A stretch of 64,000 nt of DNA from Comamonas endophytica (GCF_023634805.2 NZ_CP106881.1:3253501-3317500), one strand, 5' to 3'. Positions 26,053 to 34,888 are shown, counted from the first letter of the stretch. The notes: generated by a model not told the origin, from the sequence alone. Made by a program: numbers and translations.

Positions 26053-26487
26053 TCAGGGCGCCACGCGCACCAGCATCAGGTTGGCGGTCTTGCCGGCGCC
26101 GCGCGTCAGCACCGGGTAGGCGGTGTCGCTGGCGAAGGTGGTCTGGTTGCCCAGGGTGATGCGCGCGCTCACCCGGTATTCCGCCTCCTGGTTGATGGGG
26201 GCGTTGTTGGTGGGCAGGATGAACTTGAAGGGCGGCTTCAGCGTCTCGATGTTGATGGCGGTCTGACCCACGATCTGCGCGGGTGCGCTGGGCTGGGCGA
26301 TCTGGTGCAGCTCCACGATCAGCGTGGATTGCGGCGGCACCATGACGCGCTCTGCCAGGTCCACGGTGCCGACGATGGCGTTGGCCTGGGGCGCCGGCAT
26401 CTTGCCCGGTTGTGCACAGGCGGCAAGCAGCGCCGCGGAAGCCAGCGTGGCAAAGAGGGCCCGGCGGGAAGTGATGCTGGAGATCAT
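26053..26487 (-). CDS. YbaY-family lipoprotein
   Basis: A 144-aa protein with a type II signal peptide ending in LLAACAQ (lipobox Cys near residue 24). The beta-rich domain includes VMVPPQSTLIVELHQIAQPS and INIETLKPPFKFILP, typical of the YbaY/type III pilotin-like domain. ATG 26487 gives MISSITSRRALFA. It is divergent from the TPP riboswitch operon. Its role is unknown; it is probably at the outer or inner membrane facing the periplasm. Confidence 0.85.
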   Translation of the reverse strand: MISSITSRRALFATLASAALLAACAQPGKMPAPQANAIVGTVDLAERVMVPPQSTLIVELHQIAQPSAPAQIVGQTAINIETLKPPFKFILPTNNAPINQEAEYRVSARITLGNQTTFASDTAYPVLTRGAGKTANLMLVRVAP

Positions 26488-26657
26488 TGGAATCCTTCTT
26501 GGCTTTTGCGAAGGTCCCAGTCTCATCGCAACGCCGCAAGCGCTGCTGTAGGACGGAGCTTTGCAAGCGCCGCTGTAATTTCCCAAATTCCGCGGTGGCG
26601 CTTGCGCCCGGCGGCATTGGCCGGATGGCGCGGCTGCGGTAAGATGGCAAGTGCTCC

Positions 26658-26734
26658 GGGGTGCACGCCAGTGCTGAGATCCATACCCGTGAACTTGACC
26701 CGGGTCATTCCGGCGGAAGAAGAGCTTGCACCCC
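26658..26734 (+). ncRNA. TPP (THI-box) riboswitch
   Basis: Outer helix P1 is GGGGTGCA (26658-26665) with TGCACCCC (26727-26734). CTGAGA at 26674-26679 is the invariant pyrimidine-sensing bulge. ACCCGTGAACTTGACC and CGGGTCATTCCGGCGGAAGA follow, giving the conserved pyrophosphate-sensing arm in order. The element is 76 nt upstream of the LuxE-like start codon. Thiamine pyrophosphate is therefore expected to turn the downstream operon off. Confidence 0.93.
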
Positions 26735-26766
26735 GATGTGGCCGCGCCTGCCCGCGCGCCCGGCAG

Positions 26767-26806
26767 GGGAGCCTTCGGAGCACCATGCCAACGCTCCCGA
26801 AGGAAA
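26767..26806 (+). promoter_or_regulatory. Expression platform that can hide the ribosome-binding site
   Basis: CCTTCGG at 26772-26778 is complementary to CCGAAGG at 26797-26803, and the latter contains most of the Shine-Dalgarno GAAGGAAA of the LuxE-like gene. Flanking GGGAG/CTCCC can extend or compete with the pairing. No U-run follows, so control is probably at translation. Confidence 0.6.
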
Positions 26807-26809
26807 TCC

Positions 26810-27892
26810 ATGGACCAAGCCGCTTCACTGGTTGCAGACCTGCGTGCATTCATCGCGCAGGGTGGCTGCACCGACGCCCAGTTCGACGCTCTCGCGCTGC
26901 GGCTGTTTGCCTACCAGTACGCATCGAACCTGCCGTTTCGCAGCTTCTGCCAGCGCCGCGGCGCCACGCTGCGCAATGTGCGCACCTGGAGCGACATTCC
27001 CGCCGTGCCCATCGATGCCTTCAAGGCATTGGAACTGCGCAGCGCACCGCCTTGCGAACAAGAGCGCGTTTTCATGACCAGCGGCACCACCGGGCGCGCG
27101 GCGCGCGGGCGGCACTTCCATCCGCAACTCGAGGTCTATGACCTGTCGATGGTGCGCAATTTCGCGCAACGCTTCATGCACGGGACCGGGCGCATGCCCA
27201 TGGGCATCCTGTTTCCCGACGAGCAGGCCATGCCGAATTCATCGCTCGCGCATTACCTGGCGCTGGCGAAGTCCGAGTTCGGCACTGCCGAGAGCCGCTA
27301 TTTCCTCTCGCCCGAAGGTCTCGACATGCCCGGCCTGTGCGCTGCGCTTGCGGAGTCGGAGCGCAGCGGCCAGCCCTATGCGCTGCTGGGCGCGAGCTTC
27401 AGCCTGGTGCATGTGATGGACGCGCTGCGCGCGCAAGGCCGCAGCTTTCGGCTGCCCGCGGGCAGCCGCATCCTGGACACCGGCGGCTACAAGGGCCAGT
27501 CGCGCGAGCTGCCGCTGGAGGACTTCTATGCCGGGCTGTCGCAGCTGCTGGGCGTGCCGCGCTCGCACTGTATCAACATGTATGGCATGACGGAGCTCAG
27601 CACGCAGTTCTATGACGACGGCAACGCCGTGATCCCTTCCGTCAAGTCGGGACCGCACTGGATCCGCTCGCGCCTGGTCGAGCCCGTCACGGGGCGCGAT
27701 GTGGCGCCGGGCGAGCGCGGCATCCTGGTGCATTGCGATCTGGCGAACTACAACGCCGTCACCACCATCCTGACCGAGGACGTCGGCCTGTGGGCCGAAG
27801 GCGGCTTCTTGCTGCTGGGGCGCGCCGAGGGCGCAGCAGCCAAGGGCTGCTCGCTGGCCGTCGAGGAATTCGTCAAGGCAGCCGGCGCATGA
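26810..27892 (+). CDS. LuxE-like acyl-protein synthetase (carboxylate-activating)
   Basis: A 360-aa protein of the LuxE branch of the ANL adenylating fold. FMTSGTTGRAARGRHF near residue 88 is the ATP loop and NMYGMTELSTQFYDD near 258 is the LuxE signature. In bioluminescent bacteria LuxE adenylates a fatty acid and passes the acyl group to LuxC. No luxAB is present here, so luminescence is not implied. ATG 26810 has AAGGAAAT just upstream, within the riboswitch expression platform. It overlaps the next gene by 4 nt. Inferred role: activating a carboxylate linked to thiamine supply. Confidence 0.85.
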   Translation: MDQAASLVADLRAFIAQGGCTDAQFDALALRLFAYQYASNLPFRSFCQRRGATLRNVRTWSDIPAVPIDAFKALELRSAPPCEQERVFMTSGTTGRAARGRHFHPQLEVYDLSMVRNFAQRFMHGTGRMPMGILFPDEQAMPNSSLAHYLALAKSEFGTAESRYFLSPEGLDMPGLCAALAESERSGQPYALLGASFSLVHVMDALRAQGRSFRLPAGSRILDTGGYKGQSRELPLEDFYAGLSQLLGVPRSHCINMYGMTELSTQFYDDGNAVIPSVKSGPHWIRSRLVEPVTGRDVAPGERGILVHCDLANYNAVTTILTEDVGLWAEGGFLLLGRAEGAAAKGCSLAVEEFVKAAGA

Positions 27893-29349
27893 ATGTCCAA
27901 CGGATCACTGCGGGCTATCTGCCGGGGGGGCTCGAAGAGGGGGTGCACTGGCATCTGCTGCCCTTCGAGCGCGACGGGCTGCGGCTCGAGGTGGCGGTGC
28001 CGGTGCTGTCCGAAGCGCAGATGCAGGCGCTGGCCGAGCGGGTGCGCGCGGCTGCCGACCGCCATCTGCGCCAGATGCCGGTCGCGCAGATCATCGATGC
28101 CATCGACCGGGCCATCGCGCGCCTGCTGGACCGCAACGACCCCGCGCGCCGCGAGGCCGAGGCCTGGCTGCCGGTGGTGACCGGGTATGACGCGGAGATG
28201 GTGCGGCTGGGACTGACGGGGCTTTTCAAGACCTTCAGAGCCGCGCAGCTGCGGCGCTTCGTGGCCGAGGATTTCGCCAACCCCGGCGTGCTCGACGGCT
28301 TCCAGCCTGCGCCCAAGGGCGGGGCCGTGCGCGCCTTCGGGCCCGATCTGCTGGTGCACAGCTGGGCCGGCAACGTGCCGGCGCTGTCGCTGTGGAGCCT
28401 GGTCTGCGGGCTGCTGGTGAAGGCGCCAAGCATCGGCAAGCTGGCCAGCGCCGAGCCGTTGTTTGCCGGGTGGTTTGCGCGGCTGCTGACCGAGGTGCAT
28501 CCACCGCTGGCCGAATGCCTGGCCGTGGTCTGGTGGGACGGCGCCGGAGGCATCGGCGCCGAAGGGGCGCAGGCGCTGTATGCCCGTGCCGATACGGTGC
28601 TGGCCTATGGCGGCAACCAGACGCTGGATGCGCTGCGCCGGCGGCTGCCGGTGACCACGCGCTTCGTGCCGCATGGGCATCGGCTGGGCTTTGGCTTGAT
28701 CGGCGTGGCGGCGCTCGATGCGCTGAAGGCTCCGGCGCTGGCACGGCTGGCGGCCTGGGATGTGATGCGCTACGACCAGCAGGGCTGCTACTCGCCGCAT
28801 GTGTTCTATGTGCAGCGCGGCGCGCAGGTGGAGCCGCGCGCGTTTGCCGATCATCTCGCGGCCGAGCTGGCCAATCTGCAGCGACGCTTCGCGCGCCGCG
28901 CGCTGGCGCTGGAGGAGGGCGCGGCCGTGGCGAAATGGCAGCAGGGGGTGGAGTGGGGCGCTGACGAAAACATCCTGATCGGGCCGGTCGATGCGCCCTG
29001 GAGCGTGGCATACAGCGACAGCCTGCAGCCGCTGGCGCCCACGGCGCTGTACCGCACCATTGCGGTGGTGGGTGTGGACAGCCTCGATGAAGTGGTGCCG
29101 GTGGTGGCGGCACAGCGCGAATACCTGCAGACCGCGGGCGTTGCCGCGGGGCCCGAAGAGCTTTACCGGCTGGCCGGGCTGTTGGGCGCGGCCGGGGCCA
29201 CGCGCATCTGCGCGATCGGCGCGATGAGCACGCCCGAGGCCGGCTGGCATAACGACGGGCGTTTCAATCTGCTGGATCTGGTGCGCATGACGGAGATCGA
29301 GCAGTCCGCGGAAATCGCGGCCCAGCCCTTTGCCACCTATGCGGACTGA
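27889..29349 (+). CDS. LuxC-like acyl-CoA reductase
   Basis: A 486-aa protein of the LuxC aldehyde-dehydrogenase-like family. HSWAGNVPALSLWSLV near 160 fits the LuxC nucleotide-binding region and RYDQQGCYSPHVFYVQ near 295 carries the acyl-accepting Cys. It begins inside the LuxE-like stop (ATGA), so the two are coupled. Together they would reduce a carboxylate to an aldehyde with ATP and NADPH. The natural substrate is not evident; regulation by TPP suggests a thiamine precursor rather than a fatty acid. Confidence 0.85.
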   Translation: MNVQRITAGYLPGGLEEGVHWHLLPFERDGLRLEVAVPVLSEAQMQALAERVRAAADRHLRQMPVAQIIDAIDRAIARLLDRNDPARREAEAWLPVVTGYDAEMVRLGLTGLFKTFRAAQLRRFVAEDFANPGVLDGFQPAPKGGAVRAFGPDLLVHSWAGNVPALSLWSLVCGLLVKAPSIGKLASAEPLFAGWFARLLTEVHPPLAECLAVVWWDGAGGIGAEGAQALYARADTVLAYGGNQTLDALRRRLPVTTRFVPHGHRLGFGLIGVAALDALKAPALARLAAWDVMRYDQQGCYSPHVFYVQRGAQVEPRAFADHLAAELANLQRRFARRALALEEGAAVAKWQQGVEWGADENILIGPVDAPWSVAYSDSLQPLAPTALYRTIAVVGVDSLDEVVPVVAAQREYLQTAGVAAGPEELYRLAGLLGAAGATRICAIGAMSTPEAGWHNDGRFNLLDLVRMTEIEQSAEIAAQPFATYAD

Positions 29350-29356
29350 GACGAGC

Positions 29357-30103
29357 ATGGCATTCCTGGAGATCCAGCAGGTGGCCTTCGGCTACCCCGG
29401 CCGCGCGCCCGTGGTGGATGGCGTGGACTGGCGCATGCCGGCCGGCGAGATCCATTGCCTGCTCGGGCGCAGCGGCTGCGGCAAGACCACGTTGCTCAAG
29501 CTGGCGGCGGGCCTGCTGCGGCCGCAGTCGGGGCGCATCCTGCTGCGCGGCGCCGCGCTCACCGCGCCCGGGCCGCAGCTGGGCTTCATGTTCCAGGCGC
29601 CGACGCTGCTGGAATGGCACCGGGTGCTCGACAACGTGCTGCTGCCGGTGTCGCTGCAGCGCCGGCCCACGCCGCAGGACCGCGAGCGTGCACTGCAGCT
29701 GCTGGGGCAGCTGGGCCTGGCCGGGCATGCGCAGCGCTATCCGCGCCAGCTCTCGGGCGGACAGCAAAGCCGCGTGGCGCTGGCGCGCGCGCTGCTGCTG
29801 GAGCCGCCGCTGCTGCTGCTCGACGAGCCCTTCGCCGCACTCGATGCGATCACGCGCGCCGAGCTGCAGGACGATCTGCTGCGCACCTGCCGCGCGCTGG
29901 GCACCACGGTGCTGTTCGTCACGCATGACATCCACGAGGCGGTCTACCTGGGCGACCGCATCGCGCTGATGCATGGCGGGCGCATCGTCGACGATATCGC
30001 CATCGTGCTTCCCGCACCGCGCACCCAGGCCATGCGCCATGGCGCGGCCTTCAACGGATACTGCGCGCGCGTGCGCGCCTGCATGGACCGGGCCGGTACA
30101 TGA
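29357..30103 (+). CDS. ABC transporter ATPase (SsuB/TauB/ThiZ type)
   Basis: A 248-aa ATPase. Walker A is GRSGCGKTT near residue 37, the Q-loop is MFQAPTL, the signature is LSGGQQSRVALARAL, Walker B is LLLLDEPFAALD and the switch His is in VTHDIHEAV. ATG 29357 follows the LuxC-like stop by 7 nt. Its sequence class is the importer group that takes up sulfonates, nitrate or HMP; under TPP control, uptake of a pyrimidine or thiamine precursor is inferred. Confidence 0.9.
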   Translation: MAFLEIQQVAFGYPGRAPVVDGVDWRMPAGEIHCLLGRSGCGKTTLLKLAAGLLRPQSGRILLRGAALTAPGPQLGFMFQAPTLLEWHRVLDNVLLPVSLQRRPTPQDRERALQLLGQLGLAGHAQRYPRQLSGGQQSRVALARALLLEPPLLLLDEPFAALDAITRAELQDDLLRTCRALGTTVLFVTHDIHEAVYLGDRIALMHGGRIVDDIAIVLPAPRTQAMRHGAAFNGYCARVRACMDRAGT

Positions 30104-30876
30104 ATCCGACGCCATTCCGGATACGGCTCATGGCCGCCGCCTTGCTGCTCGTCTTGCTCGGCCTGTGGGAGCTTGCGGTGCGCGGCTGGGGCCTCTCGGC
30201 GCTGGTGCTGCCCGCGCCCTCGGCCGTGGCCGCAGCGCTGTGGACGGGCCTGGACTCGGGTTACTTCTGGCCGCACATCGCCGCCACGCTGCAGGCGCTG
30301 CTGCTGGGGCTGGCGGCCGGCTCCCTGGTGGGGCTGCTGGCGGGCATGGCGCTGGCCGAGTTCGCGCTGCTCGAGCGGGTGCTCAAGCCCTATGTCGTCG
30401 TGAGCCAGGTCGTGCCCAAGCTGGCGCTGGCGCCGCTGTTCGTGCTGTGGTTCGGCTTCGGGCTGCTGCCGACGGTGCTGATCACGGCGCTGATCTGCTT
30501 TTTCCCGCTGATGGAAAACACGCTGACCGGCCTGCGCCAGGCCGACGCCCAGCGGCTGCAGCTGTTTCGCATGCTGGGCGCCACGCGCCTGCAGACGCTG
30601 CTGCGCCTGAAGCTGCCCGCGGGCCTGCCGTCGATTCTCGCCGGCCTGCGCGTGGCGGTGGTGCTGGCGCTGGTGGGGGCGGTGGTCGCCGAATTCATGG
30701 GCGCCAGCCGCGGCCTGGGCGCGGTGGTCATTGCCGCCCAGGGAATGATGGACACCCCGCTGATGTTTGCGGCGCTGGCGCTGATCGCGGCGCTGGGGCT
30801 GCTGCTGTACCAGGGCTGCCTGGTTCTGGAGCGCCGGCTGCTGCGCGCGCATGCCGTTTCCGAAGACTCTTGTTGA
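30100..30876 (+). CDS. ABC transporter permease (ThiX/SsuC/TauC type)
   Basis: A 258-aa inner-membrane protein with about six helices, starting ATGA inside the ATPase gene end. The EAA loop is visible as FRMLGATRLQTLLRLKLPAG followed by LPSILAGLRVA (about 155-185), and VVAEFMGASRGLG is typical of the taurine/nitrate/HMP permease family. It functions as a homodimer with the ATPase upstream and the binding protein downstream. Confidence 0.9.
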   Translation: MNPTPFRIRLMAAALLLVLLGLWELAVRGWGLSALVLPAPSAVAAALWTGLDSGYFWPHIAATLQALLLGLAAGSLVGLLAGMALAEFALLERVLKPYVVVSQVVPKLALAPLFVLWFGFGLLPTVLITALICFFPLMENTLTGLRQADAQRLQLFRMLGATRLQTLLRLKLPAGLPSILAGLRVAVVLALVGAVVAEFMGASRGLGAVVIAAQGMMDTPLMFAALALIAALGLLLYQGCLVLERRLLRAHAVSEDSC

Positions 30877-30885
30877 TTGCCCGAT

Positions 30886-31893
30886 ATGACTGAATTGCCT
30901 ATGTTTCTTTCGCGCCGCGGCCTGCTCGGCGGCATTGCCGGCCTGGCACTTGCGGGGCCGGGCATTGCCGCGCCGGCGCCAGCGGGCAGGGTGCGCCTTG
31001 CCGGCTGGAGCAAGCCGATCAGCGAGATCACCAATATCCTTGCGGAACCCGACAAGGGCTTCTTCAGGGCCCAGGGCGTGGAGCTGGACTACCTGCCGGG
31101 CGCGGGTGGCGGCGATGCCGTGCGCAACCTGCTCAGCGGCCAGGCCGATGTGGCCTTCACCGACCCGGGCTCGTTCTTCATGGCGCTCGACAAGGGCGCG
31201 AAGCTGGTCGCGATCTACGACATCTATCCGCAGAACGTGTTCAACGTGGTGTCGCTCAAGTCCTCGGGCATCCGCAAGCCTGCCGACCTCAAGGGCAGGA
31301 AGATCGGGGTCTACAGCCTGTCGAGCGGCACGCGCCAGAACCTGCTGGTGCTGCTGCATCAGGCCGGGCTCAAGGAGTCGGACGTGCAGATCGTCGTCAC
31401 CGGGCTGCTGAACTTCGCACCGCTGATGCAGGGCCAGGTCGATGCCACGGCCGCCACCGACACCGGGCTGGCCGTGGGCCTGCGCAAGGGCATCGGCCAG
31501 GTCAACGTGATGCCGGTGCGCGAGCATCTGAACATGTCCAGCGACCTGTTCGTGGTGCGCGAGGAGGCGCTGCGCGAGAAGAGGGCGCTGTTCAAGGCCT
31601 TCCTGAAGGGCTATCGCGACAGCGCGGCGTGGATGATGGCGCATCCCCAGGAGGCGGCGGATCTGGCCGCCAGGCGAGCCATTGACGGCACGCAGCGCGA
31701 CATCAACCTCGAGGTGATCCGGCTGCGCAATGTGGCCTCGTTGCCCGAGGGCAAGGACGCCGCGTCCCGGTTGGGCAACTTCGACCTCGTTGCGCTGCAA
31801 AAGGGCGCCGATGCCTACCAGGCGCTGGGCCTGGTGCAGCGCCGGATCAAGGTATCGGACGTGGTCGACACGAGCCTGTTGCCGGGAGCCTGA
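30886..31893 (+). CDS. NMT1/THI5-like ABC substrate-binding protein
   Basis: A 335-aa secreted receptor. The signal peptide begins with a twin-arginine-like SRRGLLGGIAGLALAG and ends near PGIAAPA. The mature start VRLAGWSKPISEITNILAEP, the GGGDAVRNLLSGQADVAFTD turn and DLKGRKIGVYSLSSGTRQNL fit the NMT1 family, to which the HMP-precursor receptor ThiY belongs. ATG 30886 is chosen; the frame also has a TTG at 30877. Ligand inferred, not shown. Confidence 0.85.
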   Translation: MTELPMFLSRRGLLGGIAGLALAGPGIAAPAPAGRVRLAGWSKPISEITNILAEPDKGFFRAQGVELDYLPGAGGGDAVRNLLSGQADVAFTDPGSFFMALDKGAKLVAIYDIYPQNVFNVVSLKSSGIRKPADLKGRKIGVYSLSSGTRQNLLVLLHQAGLKESDVQIVVTGLLNFAPLMQGQVDATAATDTGLAVGLRKGIGQVNVMPVREHLNMSSDLFVVREEALREKRALFKAFLKGYRDSAAWMMAHPQEAADLAARRAIDGTQRDINLEVIRLRNVASLPEGKDAASRLGNFDLVALQKGADAYQALGLVQRRIKVSDVVDTSLLPGA

Positions 31894-31894
31894 C

Positions 31895-32677
31895 ATGGTG
31901 CCGACAGCAATGGATCTGCGCGGCAAGGTGGCGCTTGTCACGGGCGCGAGCCGCGGCATCGGAGCGGCGATCGCCGTGGCGCTGGCGCGCGAGGGCGCCA
32001 GCGTGGTGGTCAACCATCTCTCCAACGATGCGGCGGCGGCGCAGACCGTGGCGGCATGCATCGCCGCCGGCGGCGACGCCTGGGCCGTGAAGGCCGATGT
32101 GGGTTCGGCGGAAGCGGTGCGGGCCATGGCCGAGGACATCGGGCGCGAGGCCGGGGCGATCGATATCGTGGTCAACAACGCGTTCCGTCCCTATGCCTTC
32201 GACCCCGAACGCCGCCAGCGCTTCGACGATCTGGCGTGGCGCGACTACCAGGCGCAGTTCGATGGCGCCGTGGGCGCGGCCTTCAATGTCTGCCATGCGG
32301 TGCTGCCGCAGATGCGCCGGCGCGCGCGCGGCAGCATCGTCAACATCGCCAGCAATCTGGTCGAGCACCCGGTCGTGCCCTACCATGACTACACCACCGC
32401 CAAGGCCGCGCTGGTGGCGTTCAGCCGCAACCTGGCCAGCGAGCTCGGGCCGATGGGCATCCGCGTCAACTGCGTGGCGCCGGGGCTGGTCCACCCCACG
32501 CGGGGCAGCCAGGGCACCCGGGAATCGTTTCGCGAATCGCTGATGGCGGCCACCCCGTTGCGGCGCCTGGCGCGGCCTGAGGATGTGGCCGGGCCGGTGC
32601 TGTTCCTGGCGTGCGATCTCAGCGCCTTCATGACCGGCCAGGTGCTGACCGTGGATGGCGGGCTGGTGATGCGATGA
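31895..32677 (+). CDS. Short-chain dehydrogenase in the TPP-controlled operon
   Basis: A 260-aa FabG-like SDR. The cofactor loop is TGASRGIG near residue 17, VNNAF follows near 92, the catalytic Ser is in NIASNL and the catalytic pair in YHDYTTAKAAL. It starts 1 nt after the binding-protein stop, so it is the last gene of the riboswitch operon. It could reduce the aldehyde made by the LuxE/LuxC-like pair to an alcohol, completing a carboxylate-to-alcohol conversion. That link is inference from gene order. Confidence 0.85.
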   Translation: MVPTAMDLRGKVALVTGASRGIGAAIAVALAREGASVVVNHLSNDAAAAQTVAACIAAGGDAWAVKADVGSAEAVRAMAEDIGREAGAIDIVVNNAFRPYAFDPERRQRFDDLAWRDYQAQFDGAVGAAFNVCHAVLPQMRRRARGSIVNIASNLVEHPVVPYHDYTTAKAALVAFSRNLASELGPMGIRVNCVAPGLVHPTRGSQGTRESFRESLMAATPLRRLARPEDVAGPVLFLACDLSAFMTGQVLTVDGGLVMR

Positions 32678-32814
32678 ACGTGGCCATGCGTAAGCCTGGA
32701 CCGACTGCGCGTTCTCCCGGACTCCTACCGCGGCGGCATGCGGCCTGAGGCATCCTCGAGCTGTACTTCAACCCAGGGGCCACCAAGAGGGTCTCGCCAC
32801 AGAGAGGAACGCAT

Positions 32815-32994
32815 ATGAATACCGATCAAATCAAGGGCACGCTCAAGGACGCAGCTGGCAAGGTCCAGCAAAAGACGGGTGAAGTGTTCGACAGCCCCGA
32901 GCAGCAGGCCAAGGGCGCTGCCAAGCAGGTCGAAGGCAAGACCCAGAAGGCCTATGGCGACGTGAAGGAAGTTGCCAAGGACGCAACGAAGTAA
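32815..32994 (+). CDS. CsbD-family stress protein
   Basis: A 59-aa hydrophilic protein, starting MNTDQIKGTLKDAAGKVQQ, with the repeated K-G-x-x-K-x-A-x-G motif of CsbD proteins (QAKGAAKQVEGKTQKAYGDV). AGAGAGGAA lies just before ATG 32815. These proteins are induced by general stress in many bacteria; molecular role unknown. It stands alone after the TPP operon. Confidence 0.9.
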   Translation: MNTDQIKGTLKDAAGKVQQKTGEVFDSPEQQAKGAAKQVEGKTQKAYGDVKEVAKDATK

Positions 32995-33097
32995 TTCTTC
33001 GTCTCTCCTGCCAGGCCGGCATGACCGGCCCGGCCCGGGCCCTGGTTGCGCATGCGGCTGGGGCCTTGTCTTTAGGCAAGCCATGAAAGGATCCGAC

Positions 33098-33232
33098 ATG
33101 AACAGACCCCCCGACGAAACCCAGGCCAAGCGCCATGCGTCTTTCCGCAGCCGCTTCTTCACTTCCCGTGGTCTCATGGTCATCGGCATCGTGGTGGCTT
33201 TCTTGCTGTTCGCCATTTTCATACCTTGGTAA
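33098..33232 (+). CDS. Small single-pass membrane protein
   Basis: A 44-aa protein with a charged N-terminus and one C-terminal helix GLMVIGIVVAFLLFAIFIPW. AAAGGA sits 6 nt before ATG 33098. An in-frame ATG at 33083 would add five residues. It resembles small stress-induced membrane proteins adjacent to CsbD genes, but no family is recognised. Confidence 0.6.
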   Translation: MNRPPDETQAKRHASFRSRFFTSRGLMVIGIVVAFLLFAIFIPW

Positions 33233-33368
33233 GGCGCGTCAGCGAGATTCACCGCGGCCCTGGATGCGGCAAGCATCCGGGGCTTTGTTGTTTTTGGTAA
33301 GGGCGCTGGAACCCTGGCCCGATCCAGTGCTCGAACAGTCCGTTATCCATCCAGGAGCTGAAGTACCC

Positions 33369-34469
33369 ATGACACATGACGAAATCCGCGCGACCCTGAC
33401 CCTGTGCCTGCTGGCCTCGTTTGCCGACGGCGAAAAGCATGACCGCGAACGCGAGCAGATCCGCCAGGTGGCCGAGGGGCTGGCCGGCGACGAGGCCGTC
33501 AACCTTCCCGGCCTTTACCAGGATGTGCTGCTGCGCCGTGTGAAGCTCGAGGACGTGCTGGCCCGCCTGAGCGGCACCGAATCCCGGCAGCTGGCATACG
33601 AGATGGCGGTATGCGTGTGCGATGCCGATGGCCAGACCAGCGCCAAGGAGGAAGCTTTCCTGGCGCAGGTGCGCCAGGCCTGGGGCATGGGAGGCACGGC
33701 GCCGGCGTCTGGGGCTGCGGCAGCCGGTGCTGGGGCAGCCAGTGCTGCGGCAGCCGGTGCCTCCACGGCTGCGATGGGCACGGAGTGGGGACGCGCCACC
33801 GACAGCTTCGATGCGCAGGCCCGCACGGTGGCCGACGCGCCGCTGCAGACGCCCGTCCCCGAGGCGCCCCTCCCCCAGGGAGCGCTGGTGCCGCACCCCG
33901 CGGCCGTGGACGAGCTCGCCACCACCGCGGCCCAACGCCGTCCAGGCACGCTCTCCGCCGCGGAAATGGACAGCAAGATCCTCAAGTCCTCGATCATGAA
34001 CGGCGCCATCGAGCTGCTGCCCGAGAACCTGTCGACGCTGGCCATCATTCCGCTGCAGATGCGCCTGGTGTACCAGATCGGCCAGAGCTACGGCTACGAG
34101 CTCGATCGCGGACACATCAAGGACCTGCTGGGCGCGCTGGGCGTGGGCCTGACCTCGCAATACCTGGAGGAGGCCGGACGCAAGCTGCTGGGCGGCCTGC
34201 TGGGGCGTGCCGGCAAGGGGCTGCTGGGCGGGCTGGGGCGCCAGGCGGTGAGCAGCGGCATGAGCTTTGCCTCGACCTACGCGCTGGGCCACGTGGCGAA
34301 CCAGTACTACGCGGGCGGGCGCACGCTTTCCACGGCCATGCTCAAGGATGCCTACCAGCACGTGATGAAGGACGGGCGCGAGCTGCAGTCGCGCTATCTG
34401 CCGCAGATGCAGGAGACCGCGCGCGGCTTGAACACCGCCAAGATCATGGCCATGGTGCGCGGCTCCTAG
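33369..34469 (+). CDS. TerB-like / DUF697-like membrane-associated protein
   Basis: A 366-aa protein. Residues 1-110 are helical and TerB-like (LCLLASFADGEKHDREREQ, then CDADGQTSAKEEAFLAQVRQ, with acidic helix ends that could bind metal). Residues 110-200 are an Ala/Pro-rich linker. The C-terminal part, NGAIELLPENLSTLAIIPLQ and LVYQIGQSYGYELDRGHI then a Gly-rich GLLGRAGKGLLGGLG, resembles DUF697/YcjF domains. ATG 33369 is preferred to earlier frames. Combination with tellurite/stress context suggests envelope-stress function, not proven. Confidence 0.7.
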   Translation: MTHDEIRATLTLCLLASFADGEKHDREREQIRQVAEGLAGDEAVNLPGLYQDVLLRRVKLEDVLARLSGTESRQLAYEMAVCVCDADGQTSAKEEAFLAQVRQAWGMGGTAPASGAAAAGAGAASAAAAGASTAAMGTEWGRATDSFDAQARTVADAPLQTPVPEAPLPQGALVPHPAAVDELATTAAQRRPGTLSAAEMDSKILKSSIMNGAIELLPENLSTLAIIPLQMRLVYQIGQSYGYELDRGHIKDLLGALGVGLTSQYLEEAGRKLLGGLLGRAGKGLLGGLGRQAVSSGMSFASTYALGHVANQYYAGGRTLSTAMLKDAYQHVMKDGRELQSRYLPQMQETARGLNTAKIMAMVRGS

Positions 34470-34491
34470 ACGGCACACGCTGTTGCCCGCC

Positions 34492-34785
34492 ATGGATTGG
34501 ACGCCGCTCGAGCATGCCGCCATTGCCGTGGGCCTGCAGCTGGCTCTGGGACTGCGCCTGCGCAACTGGTGGCTGGGTGGGCTGCTGGCCTGCTGCTGGT
34601 TCCTGGCGCGCGAGCACACCCAGGCCGAGTACCGCTGGATCGCGCAGCATGGCGCCGGCCTGCGCGCCAACCTGCCCTGGTGGGGCGGCTTCGATGCCAG
34701 CGCCTGGAATGTCGCATCGATGCTGGACTGGTCCGCGCCAGCCATGGCCTGCGCGCTGGTGTGGGCCGTGGCGCGAAGACGCTGA
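34492..34785 (+). CDS. Small membrane protein, unknown
   Basis: A protein of about 97 aa with two or three hydrophobic stretches (AAIAVGLQLALGLRL, WWLGGLLACCWFLA, and APAMACALVWAVA at the end). Family not recognised. It follows the TerB-like gene by 22 nt and probably shares its transcript. Confidence 0.55.
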   Translation: MDWTPLEHAAIAVGLQLALGLRLRNWWLGGLLACCWFLAREHTQAEYRWIAQHGAGLRANLPWWGGFDASAWNVASMLDWSAPAMACALVWAVARRR

Positions 34786-34888
34786 ACGCGGCAATGCGCT
34801 GGCGCAGGCCCCGGTGCCTACAGGCGCAAGCCGCGATGGCTGACCCTGGCGCCTGGAAGCGCGCCGGATACCGGGGAATAATGCAGCG

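Noticed and set aside
26810..29349. Bioluminescence (lux) operon
   Set aside because: Only LuxE- and LuxC-like proteins are present. There is no luciferase luxA or luxB and no luxD, and a TPP riboswitch controls the genes.
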